Assembly (NCBI RefSeq): GCF_017876775.1
Contig: NZ_JAGIOP010000002.1
Coordinates: 1,674,001-1,738,000 of the forward strand
Direction of reading: 5' to 3'
From: Mycolicibacterium lutetiense
GTDB lineage: Bacteria > Actinomycetota > Actinomycetes > Mycobacteriales > Mycobacteriaceae
Length of the DNA stretch: 64,000 nucleotides
Part shown: positions 18,015 to 28,244 of the stretch, one piece after another
Layout of the letters: each line of letters opens with the position of its first letter
Position numbering within the stretch: the first letter of the stretch is position 1
Position numbers and translations under genes: made by a program
Notes under the pieces: model-generated
Seen by the model: only the letters and a program-made list of their open reading frames with translations
Told to the model about the DNA's origin: nothing
Database searches by the model: none

Positions 18015-19064
18015 TCAGGCGATCGGGTACGGCCAGGGATTGAATTTGCAGGTCAGACCGTCGGCCGTGACCGTTCCCGGGTCGAACTTGGCGGCATCAT
18101 CGTTCGACGTGGAGAACGTCTGCTGCATCATGATCGGCGCCAACTGCCCGTTCGCCTCGCAGGCCTCATGCCGCTGATACCCGATGGCGTGACCAACCTC
18201 GTGATTGACCAGGTACTGACGGTAGGAGCCGATATCCCCCTGGAAGGGCACCGCGCCGCGGACCCATCGGGCCTCGTTGACGAAAACCCGGTGCTGGTTC
18301 CCGTCGTAGGACGGGTTGTAGCAGGACGCCTCCAACTGGATGTCGTAGCCGCAGCCGTCGCGCACCGTCATCGGCGAGGTCAGCGACACCCGGAAGTCGG
18401 GGTCGATACCGCTGCTCTCGTCCACCCGCGTGAAGGCGAACAGCCCGTTGTGTGTCCAACTCTTGGGATTGGCCAGGGTCTCGCTGACCATCCGGGCGAA
18501 GCCGTCGTCGCCACCGAACGAGGTGGTGTCCACACCGTCCTCGACCTCGACGGTGTAGGTGAAGGATTTCGTGGTGCCTGCACCGATCTTGGGCGTGGTG
18601 CCGGGCACGATCCGCCAGGCCCGGTTTCCGGCCTCGGTGAACTGCCCGCCCGAGGGCAGGATGCCGGTGGGCAGGTCCACGTCGAACTGGGTCAGGCCTT
18701 TGGGCGGCGCACCGATGATGGCGGTGCTGGCTACATCGATGGGGGTAGGTAGACCCTGCACCGGGCCTTCGACCGCCGAGGCATCGGTGGCGCTGTCGAC
18801 GACCACCATGCCGGCGATGGCCTGATAGCCCGCCACGAGGGTCACCACGATGAGCACCGGCAGCGCATACGCCCGCCAGCCGTAGGTGGAGATGAAGTGG
18901 CCGATCCATGTCTGCTTACGCCACTGCTGGTGGTCGTCCCGATTGGATCTGGCTCGTCCTGAATCGGAGGCAATCGGATCTCGCTGAGCGCGGAGCGGCT
19001 CCCGCCACTCATTGCGCAGCGCCGGGACACGGCCACCCCCGCGACGTCCCGGGTCGTAGGTCAC
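18015..19064 (-). CDS. DUF3152 membrane-anchored putative zinc metalloprotease
   Basis: A 349-residue protein matching Rv3207c. A charged cytoplasmic tail of about 60 residues precedes one helix (YALPVLIVVTLVAGYQAIAG, near 66-85); the rest is extracytoplasmic. Near the C-terminus, NHEVGHAIGYQRHEAC gives HExxHxxGxxxH, the metzincin zinc pattern, followed by PIMMQ, like a Met-turn. This suggests an exported peptidase; no substrate is known. The start is GTG 19064. The family is universal in mycobacteria but I know of no proven activity. Confidence 0.8.
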   Translation of the reverse strand: MTYDPGRRGGGRVPALRNEWREPLRAQRDPIASDSGRARSNRDDHQQWRKQTWIGHFISTYGWRAYALPVLIVVTLVAGYQAIAGMVVVDSATDASAVEGPVQGLPTPIDVASTAIIGAPPKGLTQFDVDLPTGILPSGGQFTEAGNRAWRIVPGTTPKIGAGTTKSFTYTVEVEDGVDTTSFGGDDGFARMVSETLANPKSWTHNGLFAFTRVDESSGIDPDFRVSLTSPMTVRDGCGYDIQLEASCYNPSYDGNQHRVFVNEARWVRGAVPFQGDIGSYRQYLVNHEVGHAIGYQRHEACEANGQLAPIMMQQTFSTSNDDAAKFDPGTVTADGLTCKFNPWPYPIA

Positions 19065-19120
19065 CGGACCAGAATGGCACAGAGTCCTGTGGATCGGTTC
19101 CGAGCGCAGCTATGCCGTGA

Positions 19121-20178
<1,058 letters not shown>

Positions 20179-20408
20179 GCTGGACCCTTCTTTCTTTCTC
20201 ACAACGTTTGTCGACTTCCCTGAGCAGGCTAGTGGACGGCCGGGACCATCCACCGCCAGCGGGGCTGCACCGCGGTACGCCGTGCGCGAAACACAGATAC
20301 CGAACCGAGTCCGGACCGTGACCGACACGCACCGAGCTCAACCTCATCTGTCACTTCTGCCTCGATAACATCAGTTTCGACATTGGACGAGACGACTGGG
20401 ACAGCCGC

Positions 20409-21161
20409 ATGACCAGGCACTATTCGCCGTATGACACCACCCCGACCGAGCGCTTCGGGGATCGGCCGTATACCCCCGACGGCTATACCCCCGCGCCCGG
20501 GACGGACCACTCTGTCGATTACGACACCTACGACGCGAACTACGACGACGAGGTCACCTTCTACGAGGACCCCATCGACCGGCGCTGGATCTGGGTGGCC
20601 GCCGTGGCCGGCGCGATCCTGTTGGTCGCGGTGATCTGCACCGTCGTCATCCTCGGCGGCGGGGACAGCGGTTCGGTGTCGGCCACCTTGACCTCACCGT
20701 CGGCCCAGCCGACCCAGACCACCGCGCCGGCACAGGACGCCACCTCCAAGCCGGTCCCGCCGCGGGCAGCACCGACTGCGCCGCTCTCCCCCGAAACCGT
20801 GACCACGGTGACGCCGTCGCCCAGTGCCAGCGCAGCGCCCGCGCCCGGCGCCCCGCCGGCTGAAGCGGCCCCGCCCGCAGCCACCGTGAGTCCGAACACC
20901 ATCACCTACCGGGTGACCGGCAACCGGCAACTCATCGACCTGGTGACCATCGTCTACACCGACGCACAGGGCGCATTGCAGACCGACATCAACGTCGCCC
21001 TGCCCTGGGCCAAGACCGTGGTGCTCAACCCCGGTGTCCAGCTGAAGTCGGTGACCGCGACCAGCGTCGCCGGTCAGCTCAACTGCTCGATCACCGACGC
21101 ATCGGGCGCCGTGATCATCGCGCAGGCCAACAACTCGATGATCACCACCTGCACGCAGTAG
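20409..21161 (+). CDS. MmpS-like membrane protein with long proline/threonine linker
   Basis: A 250-residue protein matching Rv3209. A Tyr/Asp-rich cytoplasmic tail (residues 1-57) precedes one transmembrane helix (WIWVAAVAGAILLVAVICTV). A Pro/Ala/Thr-rich linker (about 85-160) leads to an MmpS-type beta domain (TITYRVTGNRQLIDLVTIVY to the end) with two cysteines (LNCSITD, TTCTQ). MmpS proteins assist MmpL lipid exporters, but no mmpL gene is adjacent, so a different role is possible. Confidence 0.8.
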   Translation: MTRHYSPYDTTPTERFGDRPYTPDGYTPAPGTDHSVDYDTYDANYDDEVTFYEDPIDRRWIWVAAVAGAILLVAVICTVVILGGGDSGSVSATLTSPSAQPTQTTAPAQDATSKPVPPRAAPTAPLSPETVTTVTPSPSASAAPAPGAPPAEAAPPAATVSPNTITYRVTGNRQLIDLVTIVYTDAQGALQTDINVALPWAKTVVLNPGVQLKSVTATSVAGQLNCSITDASGAVIIAQANNSMITTCTQ

Positions 21162-21180
21162 ACCGAACGAGCAGTGACGG

Positions 21181-21213
21181 ACTGGGTCTGGCGGGTATTA
21201 CGCCAGGCCCAGT
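21181..21213. terminator. Hairpin between convergent mmpS-like and MiaE-like genes
   Basis: ACTGGGTCTGGCG and CGCCAGGCCCAGT form a 13-bp stem (one G-U pair) around the loop GGTATTA. It lies 20 bases after the mmpS-like stop and contains the stop codon of the gene on the other strand. It has no T tract, so if it ends transcription it would do so in both directions by hairpin alone or with Rho. Confidence 0.5.
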
Positions 21214-21896
21214 TCCTGCATTCGGGACTGGTGGGTGTTCTGCAGCCGGCCGAAGAACTCGGCCAACTGGGTCAGACCCTCACCACTGGACATCACCAGA
21301 TCGACCAGCTCGTCGTGATCGGCCAGCACGAACTGCGCCTGGGTGACGGCCTCACCGAGCAGCCGACGCGCCCACAGCGCCAGTCGGTGCCGCTGACGGT
21401 CGCTCGCGATCACCGCCGCGCGCACCTCGGCAACCACGAACTGCGAATGCCCCGTTTCGGACAGCACCGCGCGCACCACCGCGGCCACCTGCTCGGGCAA
21501 CGCGTCGGCGATCTCCAGATAAAAATCCGCGGCCAGCGCATCACCGATATAGGTCTTGACCAACGCCTCCAGCCAGGTGCTGGGAGTGGTCATCCGGTGA
21601 TAGTTCTCCAACACCGGAACGTACTTCGTCATCGCCGGAACGACGTCAACTCCCCTGTGTTCCAACGCATCTCGAAGCAACTCATAGTGGCCCATCTCCG
21701 CGGCCGCCATCGACGCCAGGTTGATCCGGCCACGCAGGTTCGGCGCCATGCGCGCCTCTTCGGTAAGCCGGTAGAACGCGGCAACCTCACCGTAGGCCAG
21801 CACGGCGAACAGTTCGTTGACCCCGGGATGATCAGCCGTCACGCCAGAATCGACCGGTTCTGCGATCCGTTCCGCGGCAGGCTGAGGCGAATTCAT
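21198..21896 (-). CDS. Ferritin-like diiron protein, MiaE-like
   Basis: A 232-residue four-helix protein matching Rv3210c. Putative diiron ligands are E in YGEVAAFYRL, the ExxH of AAEMGHYELL, the acidic residues of DALAADFYLEIADALP, and the ExxH of LSETGHSQF. The family is annotated as related to tRNA-(ms2io6A) hydroxylase MiaE, but the tRNA substrate is unproven in mycobacteria. ATG 21896 is chosen over a frame to 21941 because homology begins there. Confidence 0.85.
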   Translation of the reverse strand: MNSPQPAAERIAEPVDSGVTADHPGVNELFAVLAYGEVAAFYRLTEEARMAPNLRGRINLASMAAAEMGHYELLRDALEHRGVDVVPAMTKYVPVLENYHRMTTPSTWLEALVKTYIGDALAADFYLEIADALPEQVAAVVRAVLSETGHSQFVVAEVRAAVIASDRQRHRLALWARRLLGEAVTQAQFVLADHDELVDLVMSSGEGLTQLAEFFGRLQNTHQSRMQELGLA

Positions 21897-21965
21897 GAAG
21901 CCAACTCTAGACGTCACCGGGGCACCGTGATCTGCCGGCAAATCGGCCCAGATCCCGCGACCAGC

Positions 21966-21971
21966 TACAAT
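21966..21971 (+). promoter_or_regulatory. Candidate -10 box for rhlE
   Basis: TACAAT fits the mycobacterial SigA -10 consensus TANNNT. If used, the rhlE mRNA would carry a 5' leader of about 215 bases. Such leaders often mediate autoregulation of DEAD-box helicases. No convincing -35 is visible. Confidence 0.35.
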
Positions 21972-22192
21972 GGCAAGCGGTAACGGCTTCGAGCCGACTG
22001 TTTGAGCTCCCGAACCGCTACCAGGAAATGTGCGTGCACGCAGTTGGCCCGCCCCTGTGGAGCTGGGCCCAGCAGATCGGCAGCGCCGACGGATACGAAC
22101 CGTATCCGGGCGAACCCGACTGCTTCATCGTCAAACTCCGTGTGCGCTGGATGCCCATGAGGTTTGACAGTGAAAGGCCAACTCCTCCCACC

Positions 22193-23713
22193 ATGACTCA
22201 TCTGAATAAGACGTTTGCCGAACTCGGCGTGCGCGAAGAAATCGTCCGCGCGCTGGCCGAGAAGGGCATCGAACACCCCTTCGCCATCCAGGAACTGACC
22301 CTTCCGCTGGCACTGGCCGGCGACGACCTGATCGGTCAGGCCCGCACCGGTATGGGCAAGACCTACGCCTTCGGGGTCCCGCTGCTGCACCGCGTCTCCA
22401 CCGACGAGACCCGCCCCCTCAACGGCACCCCCCGCGCCCTGATCGTCGTGCCCACCCGTGAACTGTGCATCCAGGTCTACAACGACCTTGCCGAAGCCGC
22501 TCAATATGTCACGACCAGCACTGACTCCGGCGCCAGCCGCAAATTCTCGGTGACCTCGATCTACGGCGGCCGTCCCTACGAGCCCCAGATCGAGGCGCTG
22601 CGCAAGGGCGTCGACGTCGTCGTCGGCACCCCCGGCCGGCTGCTCGACCTGGCCCAGCAGGGGCACCTGCAACTCGGCGGACTGTCCGTGCTGGTGCTCG
22701 ACGAAGCCGACGAGATGCTGGATCTGGGCTTCCTGCCCGACATCGAACGCATCCTGCGGCTGACCCCCGATGACCGGCAGTCGATGCTGTTCTCGGCCAC
22801 CATGCCCGATCCGATCATCACGCTGGCCCGCACCTTCATGAACCAGCCGACCCACATCCGGGCCGAAGCCCCGCACTCGGCGGCCACCCACGACACCACC
22901 GAACAGTTCGCCTACCGGGCCCACGCCCTGGACAAGTCAGAGCTGGTGAGCCGGATCCTGCAGGCGGACGGCCGCGGCGCCACGATGATCTTCACCCGCA
23001 CCAAGCGCACCGCGCAGAAGGTGTCCGACGAACTCGCCGAGCGCGGGTTCAAGGTCGACGCCGTACACGGCGACCTGGGTCAGGGTGCCCGCGAGAAGGC
23101 CCTCAAGTCGTTCCGCACCGGCGCCGTCGACGTGCTGGTCGCGACGGATGTCGCGGCCCGGGGTATTGACATCGACGACGTCACGCACGTCATCAACTAC
23201 CAGTGCCCCGAGGACGAGCAGGCCTACGTGCACCGCATCGGCCGCACCGGCCGCGCCGGCAAGACCGGTACCGCAATCACCCTGGTCGACTGGGACGAAC
23301 TGCCCCGCTGGGAGACGATCGACAAGGCGCTCAACCTGAATTGCCCCGATCCCGCCGAAACCTATTCCAGCTCACCGCATATCTACGAGGAACTGGGCAT
23401 CCCGACCGATGCCACCGGCCGGATCGGCGAAGCGGTCAAAGCCGCCAAACCCAAGCGCAGCCCCGACGAGAAGCGCATCTCCTCGGCGGACTCCGAGGGT
23501 CGGGCGGCCAAGACCAGGACCCGCAGCCGTCGACGTACTCGCGGCGGTGACAACGGCGACGGGCAACCCGAGTCGACTTCCGCTCCGGTGCAGGACAGCG
23601 CCGTTACCGCACCGGTGACCGAGTCGGAGGACACCGCGGGCGACGCATCGACCGCTGCTCGTCGCCGCCGCCGGCGCCGTCCCCGGAAGACCGAGACCGC
23701 GACCGCCGGCTGA
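22193..23713 (+). CDS. rhlE: DEAD-box RNA helicase RhlE
   Basis: A 506-residue helicase matching Rv3211. The motifs are in order: Q motif HPFAIQELTLP, motif I ARTGMGKTYAF, motif II VLDEADEML, motif III SATM, and motif VI YVHRIGRTGRAGKTG. After residue 400 comes a charged tail ending in RRRRRRPRK, typical of RNA-binding tails. It unwinds structured RNA in ribosome assembly or mRNA decay. ATG 22193 (MTHLNKTFAELGV) fits the family start; the frame continues upstream to 22028 without conservation. Confidence 0.93.
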   Translation: MTHLNKTFAELGVREEIVRALAEKGIEHPFAIQELTLPLALAGDDLIGQARTGMGKTYAFGVPLLHRVSTDETRPLNGTPRALIVVPTRELCIQVYNDLAEAAQYVTTSTDSGASRKFSVTSIYGGRPYEPQIEALRKGVDVVVGTPGRLLDLAQQGHLQLGGLSVLVLDEADEMLDLGFLPDIERILRLTPDDRQSMLFSATMPDPIITLARTFMNQPTHIRAEAPHSAATHDTTEQFAYRAHALDKSELVSRILQADGRGATMIFTRTKRTAQKVSDELAERGFKVDAVHGDLGQGAREKALKSFRTGAVDVLVATDVAARGIDIDDVTHVINYQCPEDEQAYVHRIGRTGRAGKTGTAITLVDWDELPRWETIDKALNLNCPDPAETYSSSPHIYEELGIPTDATGRIGEAVKAAKPKRSPDEKRISSADSEGRAAKTRTRSRRRTRGGDNGDGQPESTSAPVQDSAVTAPVTESEDTAGDASTAARRRRRRRPRKTETATAG

Positions 23714-23740
23714 CCGGCTCACACCAGACAAGACTGGTCA

Positions 23741-24967
23741 GTGGTCAAACCCGAACGCCGCACCCGCGGCGATATTGCCGCCGCGGTGGCAATCGTTGCG
23801 ATCGTCGCGCTGACAGCCGGCCTGATCTGGTGGACCAGTGACGCACGGGCCACCCTCAACCGGCCCGCTGCCGAACCGGTTCCGTACCTGACGCCGGCAC
23901 GCGAGATACCGGCCGGGCTGCAGCAGCTGTGGGCGGCCTCCAGTCCGAAGACCACCCAGCCCGTGCTCGCCGGCGGCTCGGTGGTGACCGCCGACGGCTC
24001 CACTGTCAACGGCCGCGACCCCGTCAGCGGTGCCGTCCTGTGGAGCTATGCCCGCGACCTCGAACTGTGCGGTGTCACGTCGGTGTACCAAGACGCCGTC
24101 GCGGTGTATCCCGATATTCGCGGCTGCGGACAGGTCAGCACCATCGACGGTAAGACCGGCACGCGTGGACCTGCCCGCACCGCCTTTGCCGATCCCGAGG
24201 TTGCACTGTCGTCCGACGGCTCCACGGTGCTCTCCGCCGGGGACAGCCGGCTCGAGCTGTGGCGCTCGGACATGGTCCGGATGCTCTCCTACGGTGCGCT
24301 GGACGCCCGCATCAAGCCCGACGTGCCGGCCTCACCGGTATGCCGCCAGCTGTCGGCTGCCGCGAGTTCCTCGGCGGTATCGGTGCTGGAATCGTGCCCG
24401 AAGAGCAAGTTCGTCCGGTTGACGCTGCTGCGTCCGGCCGACGACGAAGACACTCCCGACGTGCGCTACGTCGAACTACAGGACATCACGGACGAATCCG
24501 GGGCCAAGGTGATCGCGGTGTCGGGCACCACGACCGCGGTGTACCTACCGACGCCGAGGCCGATGGTCAACGTCATCGACGAGGCCGGAAAGACGCTCGC
24601 CAGCCTGCCGCTGGCCAAGCCGGCAGCTCCGCAGTCCACCGCCACCCGCGCCGGGGACCTGATCACCTGGTGGACCGGCGACTCGGTGCTGGTCTTCAGC
24701 ACCACCGGCGGCTCCGGCCTTCAGTACCGGTTCACCGTTGCCCCGTCCGGGCCACACCTACCTGTCGGACCCGCCACGGTGATGGCCGGTGAGCTGCTGG
24801 TTCCGGTCAGCGACGGCTACGACGTCTTCGATCAGGAGACCGGTACCGGCCGGCGCCACATCGCCCTGCCACGCACACCGAGCGTGTCGCCGGTGGTGCC
24901 GGCGGTCGCCGGGAACACCGTGCTCGAACAACGCGGCACGCAACTGGTGGCCCTCGGCCCCGCATAA
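23741..24967 (+). CDS. Membrane-anchored PQQ/beta-propeller-like protein (Rv3212-like)
   Basis: A 408-residue protein with one N-terminal helix (AAAVAIVAIVALTAGLIWW, residues 13-31) and an outside domain of repeated blades such as GGSVVTADGSTVNGRDPVSG and AVLWSYARDLE, which recall PQQ-like beta-propellers. No catalytic residues can be named. It starts at GTG 23741, 27 bases after rhlE, probably cotranscribed. A scaffold or binding role at the envelope is a guess. Confidence 0.8.
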   Translation: MVKPERRTRGDIAAAVAIVAIVALTAGLIWWTSDARATLNRPAAEPVPYLTPAREIPAGLQQLWAASSPKTTQPVLAGGSVVTADGSTVNGRDPVSGAVLWSYARDLELCGVTSVYQDAVAVYPDIRGCGQVSTIDGKTGTRGPARTAFADPEVALSSDGSTVLSAGDSRLELWRSDMVRMLSYGALDARIKPDVPASPVCRQLSAAASSSAVSVLESCPKSKFVRLTLLRPADDEDTPDVRYVELQDITDESGAKVIAVSGTTTAVYLPTPRPMVNVIDEAGKTLASLPLAKPAAPQSTATRAGDLITWWTGDSVLVFSTTGGSGLQYRFTVAPSGPHLPVGPATVMAGELLVPVSDGYDVFDQETGTGRRHIALPRTPSVSPVVPAVAGNTVLEQRGTQLVALGPA

Positions 24968-24983
24968 GGCCCCGCGTGACCGC

Positions 24984-25688
24984 TTACTCGCCGAAATCGA
25001 TGACGATCACGGTGGTGTTGTCACTGCCGCCTGCGTCGTTGGCGACCTGGACCAGCTGCTGCGCCGCGACCTCGGGTTCGACACCAGCGGCAGCAGTCAC
25101 GATCTCGGCATCGTCTGCTCCGGCGAACAATCCGTCACTGCTGATCAACAGCCGGTCTCCGGGACGGCATTCCAGATCGAACAAATCGGGCCGGATGACG
25201 GGGCCGATACCCAACGCCCGGGTCAGCAGGTGGCGATGCGGGTGGAAGCGGGCTTCCTCGCGGGTGATCTCACCGGTTCGCACCAGCTCGCCGGAGACAC
25301 TGTGGTCGTTGGTCAGCTGACTCATGGCACCGTCGCGAATCCGGTTCAGCGGCGAATCCCCGATGTTGATGACCAGCGGTCCACCCTGCTCGTCGCTGAA
25401 GACCGCGACCACGGTCAACGTGGCACCCGAACTGGTGCCTGATGCGCTGACATGGGCGAAGACCTGGTCGTTGGCCGATTGCACCGCGCCGATCAGCCCG
25501 TCGCGGTCGGGTGAGCCGGCGAATTCGGTGGCCAGCACCTCCACCGCGATCCGGCTGGCGTGGTCACCGTCGGGCCCGAAACCATCTGCCACCGCGTACA
25601 GAATGCCGTCGACGAGCAGGGAATCCTGGTTGCTCGCCCGCACCGGACCCTGATCGGTGGCCGTTGCGGACCGTGACACCAACGCCAT
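24984..25688 (-). CDS. PP2C-type protein phosphatase
   Basis: A 234-residue single-domain phosphatase. The metal-binding motifs are RASNQDSLL (motif 1), VADGFGPDGDHAS (motif 2, in place of the usual DGMGGH), NIGDSPLNRI (motif 8-like GDS) and GGSDNTTVIVID (final DN). It should remove phosphate from serine/threonine with Mn2+ or Mg2+. It begins 6 bases after the parA-like gene and is cotranscribed with it. The M. tuberculosis order has no such gene here, so this is an addition. Confidence 0.88.
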   Translation of the reverse strand: MALVSRSATATDQGPVRASNQDSLLVDGILYAVADGFGPDGDHASRIAVEVLATEFAGSPDRDGLIGAVQSANDQVFAHVSASGTSSGATLTVVAVFSDEQGGPLVINIGDSPLNRIRDGAMSQLTNDHSVSGELVRTGEITREEARFHPHRHLLTRALGIGPVIRPDLFDLECRPGDRLLISSDGLFAGADDAEIVTAAAGVEPEVAAQQLVQVANDAGGSDNTTVIVIDFGE

Positions 25689-25694
25689 CGCTGC

Positions 25695-26492
25695 CTACAC
25701 CACCTCGGGTGCGAAGGTCGGCAGCTTCTTGCCGGACTTCCAATGTTTGAGCAGCGCCTCCGCCAGCTCCCGGTAAGCCAACCCGCCTTTGCTCTTACGG
25801 CCGGCCAGCACCGAGGATCCCGATGCGCTGGCCTCGGCGAACCGCACGGTGCGGGGAATCGGCGGGGACAACACCGGCAGTTCGTACCGGTCTGCGACAT
25901 CCAGCAGCACGTCACGGCTGTGGGTGGTGCGCGAATCGTAGAGCGTCGGGAGCGCGCCCAGCAGCGCCAGCTCGGGATTGGTGATCTGCTGCACGTCGGC
26001 GATGGTGCGCAGGAACTGGCCCACACCGCGGTGCGCCAAGGTCTCGCACTGCAACGGCACGATGACCTCGTCCGCGGCCGTCAGGCCGTTGAGCGTCAAC
26101 ACGCCCAGTGACGGCGGGCAGTCGATGATCACCACGTCGAAATCGTCGGAAACCTTGGCCAGGGCCCGCTTGAGCGCATACTCCCGGCCGGCCCGCATCA
26201 GCAGCATGGCTTCGGATCCGGCGAGGTCGATGTTGGCGGGCAGCAGCGTCATACCCTCGGCCGTCTCGACCAGCGCCGCTCCCGGCTCGACGTCGCCGAG
26301 CAATACCTCGTGTACCGTCACCGGCAGTTTGTCTGGGTCGTGGCCCAATGAAAACGTCAGACAGCCTTGCGGATCCAGATCGACGAGCAGTACCCGCCGC
26401 CCCTGCTCGGACATCGCCGCACCCAGCGACGCCACCGTCGTCGTCTTGGCTACCCCACCCTTTTGATTGGCGACCGCTAATACTCGCGTCAC
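25695..26492 (-). CDS. ParA/Soj-family ATPase (Rv3213c-like)
   Basis: A 265-residue ATPase with the deviant Walker A ANQKGGVAKTTTVASLGAAM (residues 7-26), Walker A' VLLVDLDPQG and Walker B DVVIIDCPPSLG. The GTG start at 26492 gives VTRVLAVAN, as in M. tuberculosis. There is no parB partner and it is not the chromosomal origin ParA, so it may position another cargo. The downstream PP2C gene could act on the same system. Confidence 0.9.
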   Translation of the reverse strand: MTRVLAVANQKGGVAKTTTVASLGAAMSEQGRRVLLVDLDPQGCLTFSLGHDPDKLPVTVHEVLLGDVEPGAALVETAEGMTLLPANIDLAGSEAMLLMRAGREYALKRALAKVSDDFDVVIIDCPPSLGVLTLNGLTAADEVIVPLQCETLAHRGVGQFLRTIADVQQITNPELALLGALPTLYDSRTTHSRDVLLDVADRYELPVLSPPIPRTVRFAEASASGSSVLAGRKSKGGLAYRELAEALLKHWKSGKKLPTFAPEVV

Positions 26493-26550
26493 ACCTTCAT
26501 CCAAGCACGCTCCCGGCGGCATTGCCGGAACGTGCGGCAGAATCGCCGGT

Positions 26551-27162
26551 GTGAGCGACCGCCTGCACCGCCTGATCCTGCTCCGCCATGGCGAGACCGA
26601 GTGGTCGGCTACCGGCAGGCACACCGGCCGCACCGAGCAGGACCTGACCGAAACCGGACGGGATCAGGCCGTCCTGGCCCGGCCGGCACTTGCCGAACTG
26701 CAGTTGACCGACCCACTGGTGATCAGCAGCCCCCGGCGCCGTGCGCTGGACACCGCCGAACTGGCCGGCCTGCACATCGACGAGGTCAACCCCCTGCTGT
26801 CCGAGTGGGATTACGGCGACTATGAGGGTCTGACCACGCCTCAGATCCGCCAGGACGTGCCCGATTGGCTGGTGTGGACGCATGGCTGCCCCGGCGGCGA
26901 GAGCGTGGCGGCGGTCAGTGCCCGTGCCGATCGGGCGGTGGCGTTGGCGCTGGGACATCTGCCCGCCCGGGACGTCGTGTTCGTCGGGCACGGGCAATTC
27001 TCCCGCGCGATGCTGACCCGTTGGGCGGAACTGCCGGTGTCCGAGGGCATCCGGCTGTCGATGGTGCCCGCTTCTCTGGCCGTGTGCGGATTCGAGCATG
27101 GCGTGCGCCAGCTCACCGCACTCGGGCTGACCGGTCACCCCAACCCGTGCCTGTCGCAGTGA
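26551..27162 (+). CDS. gpm2: Histidine phosphatase Gpm2 (Rv3214-like)
   Basis: A 203-residue protein of the phosphoglycerate mutase superfamily. LLRHGETEWSATGRHTGRTE carries the catalytic RHG; SSPRRRALDTAE supplies the second arginine, and VGHGQFSRAML the second histidine. M. tuberculosis Rv3214 is known as an acid phosphatase of broad specificity rather than a mutase. GTG 26551 lies 7 bases after CAGAAT, fitting a leaderless mRNA. Its TGA overlaps the GTG of entC by GTGA. Confidence 0.9.
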   Translation: MSDRLHRLILLRHGETEWSATGRHTGRTEQDLTETGRDQAVLARPALAELQLTDPLVISSPRRRALDTAELAGLHIDEVNPLLSEWDYGDYEGLTTPQIRQDVPDWLVWTHGCPGGESVAAVSARADRAVALALGHLPARDVVFVGHGQFSRAMLTRWAELPVSEGIRLSMVPASLAVCGFEHGVRQLTALGLTGHPNPCLSQ

Positions 27163-28244
27163 ACCCGTCGTTCGTGTTGGCCGGGCCGAACGGGGCAGTT
27201 CTGGCCGAAGGGATACGCGCCGGATTCTCCGACCTCGCCGACGCGCAGGCAGCGCTGCGGTCAGGCACACCAATTGTGTTGGGCGCATTGCCATTCGACC
27301 CGGCTGCGCCCGCTGCCCTGTACGAACCCGATACGGTCCGGTTCACCGACGCGCTGCCCGAATGGCCCGTGAATCCACCGCCGGCCGTGGTGGAGCGCGA
27401 AACCCTCCCACCGGGTGCGGTACATCGGGAGCGGGTGACCGAGGCGATCCGGCGGCTGCGGGATCCACACATCCCGATCGACAAGGTGGTACTGGCTCGC
27501 GCGCTGCGACTGACCGCCGATTCGCCGTGGGACGTGCGGACGGTGCTCCGCCGACTGGCCGACGCCGACCCGGCCGCCACGGTGTACCTGGCGGACCTGA
27601 CCCCGGCGGGTGGTCCCCACACCGGCACCGCGCTCGTGGGCGCCAGCCCCGAGTTGCTGGTGGCACGCGAGGGCGAAAGGGTGATCTGTCAGCCGTTCGC
27701 CGGGTCAGCCCCACGATCGGCCGATCCCGCCGTCGATGCGGCCAACGCCACGGCACTGGCCGCCTCGGCGAAGAACCGTCACGAACATCAGCTCGTGGTC
27801 GACATGATGCGCCAGGCACTGGATCCGCTGTGCGTGGACCTGCAGATCGCCGACGAGCCACAGCTGCACGGCACCGACGCGTTGTGGCACCTGAGCACCC
27901 CGGTTCTCGGTCGGCTGCGCGAAAAGCACACCACGGCAATCGATCTCGCGCTGGCACTGCACCCGACCCCGGCGGTCGGCGGGGTACCCACCGACCGCGC
28001 CGCTACACTGATCGGCGAATTGGAGGGTGACCGCGGTTTCTACGCCGGCGCGGTCGGCTGGTGCGACAGCAGCGGCGACGGCCGCTGGGTGGTGTCGATC
28101 CGCTGCGCGGTGTTGTCGGCAGATCGATACACGGCCCTGGCCAGTGCCGGCGGCGGTATCGTCGCCGAGTCCGATCCCGATGACGAAGTTGACGAGACCA
28201 CGACGAAATTCAGAACCATCCTGACAGGGTTAGGGGCGACATGA
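27159..28244 (+). CDS. entC: Isochorismate synthase EntC/MenF-type
   Basis: About 361 residues of the chorismate-binding fold, matching Rv3215. Key segments are HIPIDKVVLARALRL, ALVGASPELLVAREG, CQPFAGSAPRS, LHPTPAVGGVPTD (active-site threonine region) and FYAGAVGWCDSSGDGRWVVS. It isomerises chorismate to isochorismate for menaquinone or, in species with mycobactin or carboxymycobactin, salicylate-type siderophores. GTG 27159 overlaps the gpm2 stop; GTG 27147 is also possible. A frame running back to 26865 is an artefact. Confidence 0.88.
   Translation: MNPSFVLAGPNGAVLAEGIRAGFSDLADAQAALRSGTPIVLGALPFDPAAPAALYEPDTVRFTDALPEWPVNPPPAVVERETLPPGAVHRERVTEAIRRLRDPHIPIDKVVLARALRLTADSPWDVRTVLRRLADADPAATVYLADLTPAGGPHTGTALVGASPELLVAREGERVICQPFAGSAPRSADPAVDAANATALAASAKNRHEHQLVVDMMRQALDPLCVDLQIADEPQLHGTDALWHLSTPVLGRLREKHTTAIDLALALHPTPAVGGVPTDRAATLIGELEGDRGFYAGAVGWCDSSGDGRWVVSIRCAVLSADRYTALASAGGGIVAESDPDDEVDETTTKFRTILTGLGAT

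Noticed and set aside
26865..27158. N-terminal extension of the EntC frame
   Set aside because: It overlaps gpm2 completely in another frame; the isochorismate synthase homology starts after 27159.
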